From contig CAZDKL010000013.1 in NCBI GenBank assembly GCA_964506185.1, forward strand, positions 1 through 40,139: DNA of 40,139 nt, written 5' to 3'. Numbering within the stretch: position 1 is the first letter of the stretch; each line of letters starts with the position of its first letter. Below the pieces are notes generated by a model. It made no database searches. It worked only from the letters and a program-made list of their open reading frames with translations, and was not told where the DNA came from. The translations under genes and the position numbers were made by a program. Of the stretch, positions 1 through 9,160 are shown one piece after another. The DNA comes from UBA2144 sp964506185. GTDB lineage: Bacteria > Patescibacteriota > Gracilibacteria > Peribacterales > Peribacteraceae.

Positions 1-3000
1 CAGGAAGCGGGGTTTACAGCCTTGGCTCCGCCCTCGATATCAACGGAGACATGAGCATGTACACCGGAGGAATTAATCCTGGAGGACATGCGGTTACAGT
101 CTCCGGATCGTGGCTTAACTACGGCGGACAGTTTAATGCGGGAACAGGATCAATCACATTTGATGGAACACCGGACGAGGCGGAGCAGAAGACGATTTAC
201 GAAAACACAGGTGTTAACGATTTGACCTTCGACAATGGATTAGTAGGTTATTGGAAGTTTGATGAGGGGGCGGGAACGGTTGCGAGGGATTCAAGTATAA
301 ATAGTAATGATGGTACTTTGACTAACTTTAGTGCCACCGGAACGGGATGGGTAAGCCTTGGTGGAGGTACCGGAACTACTACTTTCCATAATCCGTATGC
401 TCTTGATTTTGATGGGAGTGATGATTATGTGGATGTTGGTTCAGCTGTTGGGGACATACAATCTGATACAGAAGGGGCAATTAGTTTATGGTTAAAATAC
501 ATTCCGCAGACTAGTAGCAATAGGGTGGTATCTTTTTCTGATAGCGGTGATGCTAATAGTAATTTTGATATTTATACTGCAACAACGGGGAGAGTAATTC
601 TCCGTATAGCTGAGGCAGGATCTCAACTTTATGTCTACACAAATACAACTTATCATGACAGTGATTGGCATTATATTGTTGTAGCTGTAGATTCATCAGG
701 GAATGCTATATATGTAGATGGCAATCAAATTACAAGTTTAACGTATGTTAATGGCGACTCCTCAACTCAAAAATGGTTTAATTCTGTTAATGATATTGAT
801 AAGGGCAGTATTGGAAGGAGAGATTGGGCTTCACCAACCTTATTATACTTCGACGGCCTCATCGACGACGTCCGCATCTACAACAGGGCACTATCGGCAA
901 GCGAAGTGGCCCTGCTCGCCGCTGGGAATCCGAGCACCGGTTCAGGATACTACACCCTCGGCGCATCTCTCGATATCGCCGGAGACTTCGCGAACTACAC
1001 AGGAAATCTGGTCTCAAGCGGCTCAATAACAATGAGTGGAAACTGGCTGAATGTCGGTGACTTTACACATGATGGAAGTGGAACAGTTCTGTTTGATGGA
1101 GGTGAACAGACAATTTCGGGATCAACCGTGTTCTGGAAGCTACAGAGCACAGGATCAACTGCTGATACTTTGACGTTCGATTACACAGCGCGTCAAAGTA
1201 TTAGTGGTTCTCTTGTATTACAAGGAGCAGCTTCGAATTTGCTCAGCCTCAGGTCAACCAAAGCCGGAAGCGGATTTAGATTGCTTTTGGATGCGAGCGT
1301 TGGTACGCAGGATATGGAATATCTGGATGTGCAGGACTCTAACGCGACCGGAGGAACCACTCTTACGGCATCGGATTACACCGACAGCGGGAATAATACG
1401 AACTGGTCTTTCAGCAATTATTACACCCCGAATGCTTATCTGATCTCCAATAACCTTCCATCAGGCGAAACCGTGGAAACAATAGACAGCTTTGGATATA
1501 CGGCATCCGCTATTCCAACGGGCGCGGGGCTTAAGTTCCAGTTCTCTAATGATAACTCCAATTGGTACAACTCTTCAAATACTCCGGACGGATGGGACGC
1601 GGCGGTTGAGGGAGATACGCAGTCTATTGATTTGTCCGGATTGCAGTGGGCGGGAGACGACTTCTATTATAAAGCAAGGTTCGCTTCCAGCGGAGCGTTT
1701 ACTCCGGTTCTGGATGATGTAAGCCTGACTTACACATCCGGTGCGAACAGTCCGCCGGATAAGCCCTCGAACACAACTCCCGCCGAAGGAGGAGATGCGG
1801 AAGTAATACCAGATCTTACAACTTCAGCTTATTCCGATGATGAAAGCGATACTCATACGGATACGCAATGGGAGATAGACGATGACAGCGATTTCTCATC
1901 TCCCGTATGGACAAGGACATCGGGATCGGCGGAAACTTCTGTAACAGCCAATTCAACAAACGGAACATTCGCAAACGAACTTGCGGGCGAAACAGACTTT
2001 ATAATCGGCAATACTTATTACTGGCGCGTGCGTTACACGGATGGCAATTATTCGAGCTGGTCGGAGGGAACAAGTATGGTTATCAGGGAGTACTATCCAT
2101 CTGCTTATCTGATCTCGACTAACCTTCTGGCCAGCACCTGCGTAAAGAGTATAGACAGCCTTACTTACAATCTATCCGCGAAACCCGCCGGAGCAAACGC
2201 CTTCATTCAGTTTAGTCAGGACAGTTCCGCATGGTACAGTTCCGGAGGTACTCTGAATGCTTCGGGGACGCTTGTTACCGGAACAAATAAAACAATCAGC
2301 TTGTCGGATCTGGGATGGAACGGATCGAACTTCTATTACCGCATCAACTTCACCTCAAGCGGATCGGTTACAGCTGTTCTGGATGATATTACCGTGAATT
2401 ACACAGCATTTGCCAGATGGGACGCAGAAGGCTCGGATGACAACTGGAGTACGGCCGAAAACTGGTGCAGCGACGGCGTGCCGGGATCGGGTGATATTCT
2501 GATATTCGATGGCACCGGACAGACAGATGCGGACAGGGACAGCGGATTCACGGAAACAATTGCCGGCCTAAAACTCGGGCAGTCTTTCACGGGAACGGTA
2601 TTATTGGGCGCTCCTCTGGGGATCTCCGGTTCTGTTATCCTTTCCGGAGGAACGCTTGACGTTTCAGCTTCCAACTATGATATGAATGTAAGCGGAGACT
2701 GGAAGGAATTTGGAGGAGGGACATTTAATGCAAGGGCAGGAACAGTCATTCTAACCGGAACCGGTGATTCAACTGCTTCTCATACTCTTTCCGGATCTTC
2801 TTCATTTAATAATATTACAATCGATAACGGACTAGTAGGTTACTGGAAGTTTGATGAGGGTGCGGGGACGGTTGCGAGGGATTCGAGTGCTAATAGTAAT
2901 GATGGAACTCTGGAGGGAGACCCCACGTGGTCGACCGACACCCCGAGCGAAGTCGAGGGGTACAATGCCTATGCTCTTGATTTTGATGGGAGTGATGATT

Positions 3001-6000
3001 ATGTGGAGGTTGCAGATAATGCCGCATTGAACTTTGGAGTAGGCGGTAATATGACACTTGCGGCATGGGTGAAACCAATTGGAGCAACAGCATATGATTC
3101 TATTAGCAGTAAGGGTGGGTACGCTGAGACTGGATATCAAATGTTTCTTGCAAATGGAAAACTCGGATCTTCCATCGGTGGAACATCTGCATTTAGAGTA
3201 CATGGCGCATCAGATCTAAGAAATACTGGCTGGAATCATGTTGCAGTTACTTATGATGGACAATATGCAAGAGGTTATGTAAACGGTACATTAGACGATA
3301 CTCACGACATAGGCAGTGCAAATACCACAAGAGCAAAAGTACTTACATTCAGTAAGGCGGCTGGTGGAGGAGGGGCCCAATATTTCAATGGATTAATTGA
3401 TGATGAGCGTATCTATAACAGAGCCCTAAGCGCCTCTGAGGTTGAGAATCTTGCAAACGGAAATCCATCAACCGGCTCAGGCTACTACAACCTTGGAGCT
3501 TCTCTTGATATCTCAGGCGACTTCAAGAACTACACAGGAAACCTCGTAAGTTCTGGAAGTATTACAATGAGCGGAAACTGGCTTAACATGGGAGACTTTA
3601 GCCATGACGGAGGAGGGACTGTTAACTTTGATGGAGTAAATCAGACAATTAGTGGTTCAAGTATCTTCTGGAATTTAACTTCAACAGGTTCATCCACCGA
3701 TACTCTTACATTTGACTACACCTCGCGCCAGTCAGTTAGCGGAGCGCTTACGCTTAAGGGAGCATCTGCAAACTTACTTACACTTACAACTACAAAGTCA
3801 GGAAGTGCTTCTAAACTTATTCTGGACGCAAGTGCGGGTACGCAGGATCTTCAATTACTGGATGTAACTGATAATGACGCAACAGGGGGTGCTCTTCTTA
3901 CCCCAAGCGGATCAACAGATAGTGATAACAATACAAACTGGCTGTTTGGTTACTTCACAGGAACCGGAGATATACTTGGTAATGTTTGGTTCGACAAGGA
4001 TTACGACGGCGTTAAAGATGCAGGTGAAACATCAGGCTTGACGAGTGTTGTTATAGAATTGACAGGAAATACAATCACCGGAGCCGCCCTTACGATTACA
4101 GGATCTACTGCTTCCTCATCCGGTTCATACACACTCTCACCGGTTTACAGAAGCGATACCTCAGGATACACAGTAGCAATAAGCGGAGCTACGGTTTCTG
4201 CGGGATACAGGAATACAAACTTCACAAGTTCAGGAGGAAACATAGTTGAAACTGGATCAACACTTACAATCAACTACGGATACAGCTGGTATGGAACAAT
4301 GAGCGGATTGGTACTCTGGGACGAAGACGGAGACGGAACTCAGGATGCCGGGGATACAAATGCAATTAGTGGAGCAACGGTAACGCTTACGGGATCGACC
4401 GTAACGGGCGCAAGTTTGAGCCTTACCGCTACTTCAACAAGCACGGGAGCGTTCAACTTCTACGAAGTTCCCGCGAGCAACGGTAATTACACAATTTCTG
4501 TGACCAAGGGTGCTTCGCATCAGGTTACACTTTCAAATCAAAATCAAAACGCAATGGGGACAGGTACCCATATGCCTTCTAGTACATTCTTAATGAAGTA
4601 CAGGACAGGCACGGGTGCCATTAACGGAAAAGTTTGGAACGACTCGAATGGAGACGGAGACCCCTCGACAGCGCTCGGGGCAGGCTCCGGGGAGAGTGAC
4701 GCATTCTCGGGGGTTACCCTCCAGTTGTCGGGAACGACAACAACGGGGGCGACTCTCGCACTAACTACGCAGACGGATCTTGCCGGCACTTTCGCGTTCA
4801 GCGGTGCCGCACTTAGCGACCTGTCGGGATACAGTATACTGTTGACCGATGGTGCCGGCATTATACCGTCTGATTATATATCAACAACTTACTCCACCTC
4901 CGGAAGTATTATTGTGGGTACGGGAAGTGCAATAACCCTTGAGTTTGGTTACATTGATGATTCAACAGTCACGGGACGCGCTTACGAGGATGCGGATAAT
5001 GACAGTGCTTACGACGTCGGCGAGTCTTACTTCCCGGGCAGAGAAATATCTGTTACAGGAACCAGTGCAACAGGAGGAACAGTCAGCGCTTCGGGCACGA
5101 CAAACATGGATGGAATATATTCCATTGGCGGCCTGAACATTTCGAGCGGTTCATATGTAATAGCAATTGATCCGCCAACCGGATACACAGCGCGCGATGC
5201 AAACAGCACATCATTTACGATTACTACAGCAGGATCATCTACGACGCAGGACTTCCGATACAGCAGAAATGCAGCAGCTGACACAACTACAAGCAGCGGG
5301 GACACCGGCTCTCATCGCGGCGAAGGAACAACTACAGGAGGAGATGTTGATGTCGCAAGCAGACAGGTGATTATAGTAAAGGCTGAACCTGTGGATGCTC
5401 ATGCAGCTGCATCTGAAAAAGAGACAAAGGAGATAAAGGAGTCAAAAGAGACGAGGCCAGTGGTGACTCCAAGGCATGAAGCGGTAATTGATCTGGCGAA
5501 GAGACGAGAGGAAAGAAGAGAAAGAGCGGAAGAAACCAAGACCGAAAGGATTAAGGAAGCTGAGCAAAGGATACGCGAAATGCCGGAAAGCGCAGTCAGC
5601 ATGATATTCAGTCCTGTTATTCCTTCGGTCAAGATAATGCCATTCGTAAAACCTGTTGCGAAGATGGGAAGAAAGGCGCTTAACGAGCTTACAAAGAGAT
5701 CTGTAACAGCATTCAGAAGTGCAGGAGAAAATATTGCCGGCACATCAAAACTCGCATTCAGTAAGACTAAGGAAGGAGTAAATAGAATCGCAGAATCGTT
5801 TACCGGGGCTAGAGAAAATATTAGCGGTACAACTCAGATAGCATTCGGCGGCGTCATGAACGCGGCAGGTAGGATTGCAGACGCGTTCACAGGAGCCGGA
5901 GAAAATATTGCGGGCAATACACAGATAGCACTTAATTATTCACAGATCGCATTGGATAGGGTTGCAGAATCATTCATAGACGCTGGTGAAAATATCGCAG

Positions 6001-7187
6001 ATCAATATCAAATTGCATCAGACAAGATAAACAATGAAAGTATGATGCTTGCAAATAAGATCAGGTCAGATTTCATAATCAGTAATTCAGCCAAAGTTCG
6101 TGATAAGGCAATTCAAAATGTTACATTGGCTATGGGAGATATTGGAATAGGAGCTCTGGATAAACTTAGGATCGCCGAAAACGGAATAGTTGCTGTTAAT
6201 GAAATTGCGGTTTCCGGCATTAATAAAGCTCAAGATGGTTATAATTCCACTGTTAATGTAGTCAAAACAAAATCAAATCAGGCTATTGCATTTGTAGATA
6301 CAAAATCCTCATTGGCATCCAGAATAATGGTCGAAGGCGTCAAGGATGGAGTCGAAGTGACTTTGGATGGCATGGGAGAGGTAATTGCACTTGTAGACAA
6401 TAATGATCCGATCCCAAGTCGAATATTAAATGATGGAATAAAGAACATCGCAAAAGACTCAACCAAAGAAGCCATAACTACAACCGGCAAGGCAATTGCA
6501 TATACTGCCAACCAATACATTGACGCCGGAAAGATCGCAATTAATACATCAGAAAAAGTAGTTGTAGCTATTGCGGAAACTTCCGTGACAATATCCGATG
6601 CTGTATCGGATGTGACACAAACAGGTGTAGAGAATGCGCAATTCTATGCAGATAGAACTCTGCAGAATACCAACGTACTGGCATGGAAGACGCGTGAATA
6701 CTTCCGCAATCACTCACAAAAGATACCGGAGCCGGGTGAATACAGAACACAGATTGTGAGAAAGAATGATAGAATGGTTCTTGCTGCACTAAATATTGAC
6801 GTGTACACAGATATGGGATATCCATACAGAAGAACTCCGGTTGTGCTGTTCTCTAGTCCAAAGATTGCAGTTACAAATGATAATGGAAGTGCGGTGTTCC
6901 ACGATGTTCACGTAGGTGCGCATACATTAGAAATACACAAGAAGGATGGCGATGTAGATGTTCGTAAATTCATCGTTGAGCCAATAGCTCAGATGCATTC
7001 TGCCGCAGAGACTGAAATTGATGTAATGCTTCCAGTTGTTCAGGTTGTTGTAAGAGATCCATTATTCGATGAAAGTACAGGAGGCCGTGGAATTCCAATA
7101 TATGTATGGGTGATTATCATATTACTCGGGGCTATTAATGCCGAATGGTGGTGGTTAATGTACAAAAGAAAATGGAAAGACCTTTAA
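1..7187 (+). CDS. Giant modular surface protein, 5'-truncated by the window edge
   Basis: The reading frame is open from base 3, so the ATG at 51 is internal and the true start lies upstream. The 2378 residues after that ATG hold, in order: a beta-rich repeat; a LamG/concanavalin-like module (about residues 60-290, motif GLVGYWKFDEGAG and later ALDFDGSDDYV); a second beta repeat; two fibronectin-like stretches; a second LamG module (about 925-1135); a third beta repeat; four SdrD-B/Cna-B-like domains (from about 1305, 1413, 1520 and 1636; motifs such as NVWFDKDYDGVKDAGE); a charged linker; a long helical region (about 1785-2220) with 29-residue repeats; a carboxypeptidase-regulatory-like domain; and a single C-terminal membrane helix followed by KRKWKDL. 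The likely role is a long cell-surface stalk or adhesin with carbohydrate-binding LamG modules, anchored at its C-terminus. Function is inferred from domain type only. Two REP-like palindromes lie inside the coding sequence. Confidence 0.85.
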   Translation, partial: GSGVYSLGSALDINGDMSMYTGGINPGGHAVTVSGSWLNYGGQFNAGTGSITFDGTPDEAEQKTIYENTGVNDLTFDNGLVGYWKFDEGAGTVARDSSINSNDGTLTNFSATGTGWVSLGGGTGTTTFHNPYALDFDGSDDYVDVGSAVGDIQSDTEGAISLWLKYIPQTSSNRVVSFSDSGDANSNFDIYTATTGRVILRIAEAGSQLYVYTNTTYHDSDWHYIVVAVDSSGNAIYVDGNQITSLTYVNGDSSTQKWFNSVNDIDKGSIGRRDWASPTLLYFDGLIDDVRIYNRALSASEVALLAAGNPSTGSGYYTLGASLDIAGDFANYTGNLVSSGSITMSGNWLNVGDFTHDGSGTVLFDGGEQTISGSTVFWKLQSTGSTADTLTFDYTARQSISGSLVLQGAASNLLSLRSTKAGSGFRLLLDASVGTQDMEYLDVQDSNATGGTTLTASDYTDSGNNTNWSFSNYYTPNAYLISNNLPSGETVETIDSFGYTASAIPTGAGLKFQFSNDNSNWYNSSNTPDGWDAAVEGDTQSIDLSGLQWAGDDFYYKARFASSGAFTPVLDDVSLTYTSGANSPPDKPSNTTPAEGGDAEVIPDLTTSAYSDDESDTHTDTQWEIDDDSDFSSPVWTRTSGSAETSVTANSTNGTFANELAGETDFIIGNTYYWRVRYTDGNYSSWSEGTSMVIREYYPSAYLISTNLLASTCVKSIDSLTYNLSAKPAGANAFIQFSQDSSAWYSSGGTLNASGTLVTGTNKTISLSDLGWNGSNFYYRINFTSSGSVTAVLDDITVNYTAFARWDAEGSDDNWSTAENWCSDGVPGSGDILIFDGTGQTDADRDSGFTETIAGLKLGQSFTGTVLLGAPLGISGSVILSGGTLDVSASNYDMNVSGDWKEFGGGTFNARAGTVILTGTGDSTASHTLSGSSSFNNITIDNGLVGYWKFDEGAGTVARDSSANSNDGTLEGDPTWSTDTPSEVEGYNAYALDFDGSDDYVEVADNAALNFGVGGNMTLAAWVKPIGATAYDSISSKGGYAETGYQMFLANGKLGSSIGGTSAFRVHGASDLRNTGWNHVAVTYDGQYARGYVNGTLDDTHDIGSANTTRAKVLTFSKAAGGGGAQYFNGLIDDERIYNRALSASEVENLANGNPSTGSGYYNLGASLDISGDFKNYTGNLVSSGSITMSGNWLNMGDFSHDGGGTVNFDGVNQTISGSSIFWNLTSTGSSTDTLTFDYTSRQSVSGALTLKGASANLLTLTTTKSGSASKLILDASAGTQDLQLLDVTDNDATGGALLTPSGSTDSDNNTNWLFGYFTGTGDILGNVWFDKDYDGVKDAGETSGLTSVVIELTGNTITGAALTITGSTASSSGSYTLSPVYRSDTSGYTVAISGATVSAGYRNTNFTSSGGNIVETGSTLTINYGYSWYGTMSGLVLWDEDGDGTQDAGDTNAISGATVTLTGSTVTGASLSLTATSTSTGAFNFYEVPASNGNYTISVTKGASHQVTLSNQNQNAMGTGTHMPSSTFLMKYRTGTGAINGKVWNDSNGDGDPSTALGAGSGESDAFSGVTLQLSGTTTTGATLALTTQTDLAGTFAFSGAALSDLSGYSILLTDGAGIIPSDYISTTYSTSGSIIVGTGSAITLEFGYIDDSTVTGRAYEDADNDSAYDVGESYFPGREISVTGTSATGGTVSASGTTNMDGIYSIGGLNISSGSYVIAIDPPTGYTARDANSTSFTITTAGSSTTQDFRYSRNAAADTTTSSGDTGSHRGEGTTTGGDVDVASRQVIIVKAEPVDAHAAASEKETKEIKESKETRPVVTPRHEAVIDLAKRREERRERAEETKTERIKEAEQRIREMPESAVSMIFSPVIPSVKIMPFVKPVAKMGRKALNELTKRSVTAFRSAGENIAGTSKLAFSKTKEGVNRIAESFTGARENISGTTQIAFGGVMNAAGRIADAFTGAGENIAGNTQIALNYSQIALDRVAESFIDAGENIADQYQIASDKINNESMMLANKIRSDFIISNSAKVRDKAIQNVTLAMGDIGIGALDKLRIAENGIVAVNEIAVSGINKAQDGYNSTVNVVKTKSNQAIAFVDTKSSLASRIMVEGVKDGVEVTLDGMGEVIALVDNNDPIPSRILNDGIKNIAKDSTKEAITTTGKAIAYTANQYIDAGKIAINTSEKVVVAIAETSVTISDAVSDVTQTGVENAQFYADRTLQNTNVLAWKTREYFRNHSQKIPEPGEYRTQIVRKNDRMVLAALNIDVYTDMGYPYRRTPVVLFSSPKIAVTNDNGSAVFHDVHVGAHTLEIHKKDGDVDVRKFIVEPIAQMHSAAETEIDVMLPVVQVVVRDPLFDESTGGRGIPIYVWVIIILLGAINAEWWWLMYKRKWKDL
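2941..2960. repeat. REP-like palindrome inside the giant CDS (copy 1)
   Basis: Reads CCCCGAGCGAAGTCGAGGGG, an imperfect palindrome of the type usually found between genes. Here it is translated in frame as part of the linker between the start of the second LamG module and its ALDFDG strand. It matches the copy at 4661-4680 (reverse strand) at 18 of 20 positions. Confidence 0.75.
4661..4680. repeat. REP-like palindrome inside the giant CDS (copy 2)
   Basis: The reverse complement reads CCCCGAGCGCTGTCGAGGGG, 18/20 identical to 2941-2960. It is translated in frame within the third SdrD-B-like domain, where it helps encode an extra loop (about DPSTALGAGSGESD) that the other three domains lack. 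Confidence 0.7.
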
Positions 7188-7506
7188 TATCAATTTTTTG
7201 GCACTCTCGCCCTGAGCGAATCCGCGCAAAGCGCGGAGGAGTCGAAGGGTGGATGATGTGGAAGCGTAAATTCAAGGATTTCTAAATACAGTTGCTTGAA
7301 CGAATATTTTCAGCTTCATTAGCTGCATTAGCTTCATTAGCCATCCACTTTGGTAGTTCTGCTATGCCCCTAAAGAAGCTAATGAAGCTAAGGAAGCTAC
7401 TCACATATAATCCCCGCCCCCTCATCTACCCAATCCTTACCAAACTTAAACAACTGCGGTTTTTTTCGGTTTACTCTTTGCCGATTTTCGGATACATTTC
7501 TGCTCC
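7188..7506. other. Non-coding spacer with a long inverted repeat
   Basis: About 320 bp without a convincing gene. It holds the REP-like element at 7210-7249 and a 24-bp inverted repeat with two mismatches (7312-7335 against 7375-7398, 39-nt loop) built from repeated GCTTCATTAG units. The last 100 bp contain nothing recognisable except the probable promoter of the gene starting at 7507. Confidence 0.6.
7210..7249. repeat. REP-like palindrome downstream of the giant gene (copy 3)
   Basis: Begins CCCTGAGCGA and ends AGTCGAAGGG, the same consensus as the two intragenic copies. A second small hairpin (TCCGCGC-AAA-GCGCGGA) sits at its centre. It begins 22 nt after the stop codon and could also help end transcription. 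Confidence 0.65.
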
Positions 7507-7794
7507 ATGCCAAAAACAGATGACAATTCTCCGGCAACGAAAGGCGATATCACAATCCTGATGGAGTCAATCGGAAAGTTGTATGATGCCAATGCCGGAT
7601 GGAAGGATGAAATTCTTGAAGCAAATGAAAAATGGAAGGATGAAATAATCAGGCACTTCGACGTTGTCGCCGAAAATATGAAAGTCGATTATCAGGGGAT
7701 ATTCAAAGATCGTACTGAGCAGCATACGGAAGATATAGCAGGCCTCAAGAAAAGGGTTTCCGTCTGCGAGAACGCGTCGGGGATTGTGGCTTAG
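7507..7794 (+). CDS. Small predicted coiled-coil protein (left edge of the DGR island)
   Basis: This 95-residue protein has no recognised domain. It is acidic and probably helical throughout, with a duplicated segment (GWKDEILEANEKWKDEII) and a heptad-like C-terminal half (TEDIAGLKKRV). There is no signal peptide or membrane segment. Its start ATG is preceded by a TACATT-type hexamer and no Shine-Dalgarno sequence. It lies directly upstream of the DGR reverse transcriptase in the same direction. A second small coiled-coil protein of almost the same length (11583-11873) lies at the other end of the DGR, so the pair brackets the element. Function unknown. Confidence 0.6.
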   Translation: MPKTDDNSPATKGDITILMESIGKLYDANAGWKDEILEANEKWKDEIIRHFDVVAENMKVDYQGIFKDRTEQHTEDIAGLKKRVSVCENASGIVA

Positions 7795-7927
7795 TGCCCG
7801 ATATACTCCTTTCAAAATTAAATTACTATAATGCCCCATAGCTTTCACTCAATTTATCCCTTATGTAAGCCAGATATTGATTTTAGCAATTCGGAATTAT
7901 GAAAGCGAAGGGGTATAACGGTTCGGG

Positions 7928-7933
7928 TATCAT
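7928..7933 (+). promoter_or_regulatory. Probable -10 element of the RT gene
   Basis: TATCAT ends 7 nt before the ATG at 7941. This matches the leaderless pattern of at least eight other genes in the window (hexamer ending 6 nt before the start codon) and supports 7941 as the authentic RT start. Confidence 0.5.
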
Positions 7934-7940
7934 AATTCAT

Positions 7941-9127
7941 ATGAATATCGACACGCCCCCCCCCCCAACATTCTGGAAGACCTGTTTTTTGCGTACTACG
8001 ATGCGCGCAGGAATAAACGATCTACTTTGAATGCTTTGGAGTTTGAGCCTGAATACGAAAAGAAACTTCTTGAACTTCACAAAGAAATAATAAACGGAAC
8101 ATACAGCCTTCGCCCAAGTATCTGCTTCATTTCATTCCACCCGATCACACGGGAAGTATTCGCCGCAGATTTCCGCGACAGAGTCGTCCACCATCTTGTC
8201 TACAATTACATCAATCCGTACTTTGAAAAGATATTTATTCACGACTGTTACAGTTGCCGTTCCGGCAAAGGAACTTCCTGCGGTATAAAACGTCTTGATC
8301 ATTTTATCCGTTCGTGTTCGTGTAACTATCAATGGGATTGCTATATTCTGAAACTGGACATTATAGGGTACTTCATGGCGATCAATCGTTCCATCCTGTA
8401 CCGAAAAACAGAGAATACGCTGAAGAGATTCCGTGAAGATATTCATTTCGACTATAAACTCGTCATGCGTCTTATCCGCATGATAATCTTCAGCGATCCT
8501 ACGGAAAATTGCTCTGTCAGAGGCAGTAGCCTTGACTGGAAAAGTTTGCCAAAAACAAAAAGCCTGTTCTTCGCCGGAGAGAACAAAGGCCTGCCAATAG
8601 GCAATCTAACTTCGCAGTTATTCGGCAATGTATATCTGAACGATTTTGATCATTTCGTTAAATGCAAGCTTGGATGCAAATACTACGGGCGATACGTTGA
8701 TGATTTTGTAATCGTCCATCGGGATAAAAAATTTTTGAAATCAATCATCCCCATCATAAAAAACTATTTGCAAACCGAGCTTTCACTGGAACTGCATCCC
8801 GATAAAATCTATCTTCAGCATTATACAAAAGGAGTGCGATTTCTGGGAACAGTTATAAAACCGCATCGCATTTACATCCATAAAAGAACCAAAGGCAGTT
8901 TTTACAACGCAATTATTCGCTGGAATAATATTTTTGCGAATAATGGGAACAAGTTTTCTCCGAAAGAGAAAGCACAATTTACAGCGTGCATGAATTCATA
9001 TCTTGGAATAATGAGTCATTACAAAACGTACAAACAGCGCCGCAAAATGCTGACCGAAGTTCTTGATAGCCGTTTGCGGAAGCAATTTATTATATCGCAC
9101 GATTACACAAAAATATCGGCACACTGA
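7941..9127 (+). CDS. DGR reverse transcriptase, frame interrupted at a poly-C tract
   Basis: This is the retroelement reverse transcriptase that copies the template repeat into mutagenic cDNA. The catalytic motif YVDD is at 8693-8704. The DGR-type motif IGNLTSQ (consensus [ILV]GxxxSQ) is at 8597-8617. The N-terminal region NILEDLFFAYYDARRNKRSTLNALEF and the block AADFRDRVVHHLVYNYINPYFEKIF are typical of the family. The frame carrying these motifs is open from 7919 but holds no ATG upstream; a TTG at 8027 would delete the conserved N-terminus. The ATG at 7941 has a promoter-like hexamer in front, but it joins the RT frame only if the C11 run at 7956-7966 becomes 9 or 12 C, giving a protein of 394-395 residues (MNIDTPPPP-NILEDLFF). 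Either the gene is phase-off in this sequence or the homopolymer was miscounted. It faces the TR and avd, unlike the BPP-1 arrangement. Confidence 0.93.
7956..7966 (+). repeat. C11 homopolymer in the 5' coding region of the RT
   Basis: Eleven consecutive cytosines follow codons for M-N-I-D-T. With 11 C the ATG frame ends at the TGA at 8028-8030; with 9 or 12 C it continues into the RT. Tracts of this length are classic sites of slipped-strand mispairing and also of base-calling errors. Confidence 0.9.
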
Positions 9128-9157
9128 TAGCACAGATTTATCAGTGCAATCAGTGTG
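9120..9157. terminator. Alternative hairpins between the RT stop and the TR 3' end
   Basis: CACACTGAT (9120-9128) pairs with ATCAGTGTG (9149-9157). A competing stem pairs CACTGATA (9122-9129) with TATCAGTG (9139-9146). The region includes the RT stop codon and ends 3 bp before the TR. It may end RT transcription on one strand and the TR RNA on the other. Confidence 0.5.
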
Positions 9158-9160
9158 CTC

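Noticed and set aside
5399..5743. Antisense frames of about 100 codons under the giant gene
   Set aside because: They have no promoters or family patterns and only mirror the codon bias of the sense strand.
7292..7561. 89-codon frame before the first coiled-coil gene
   Set aside because: It consists mainly of the translated inverted repeat at 7312-7398 and overlaps the better-supported gene at 7507.
8027..9127. TTG at 8027 as the RT start
   Set aside because: It would remove the conserved segment NILEDLFFAYYDARRNKRST, which is encoded in the same frame just upstream.
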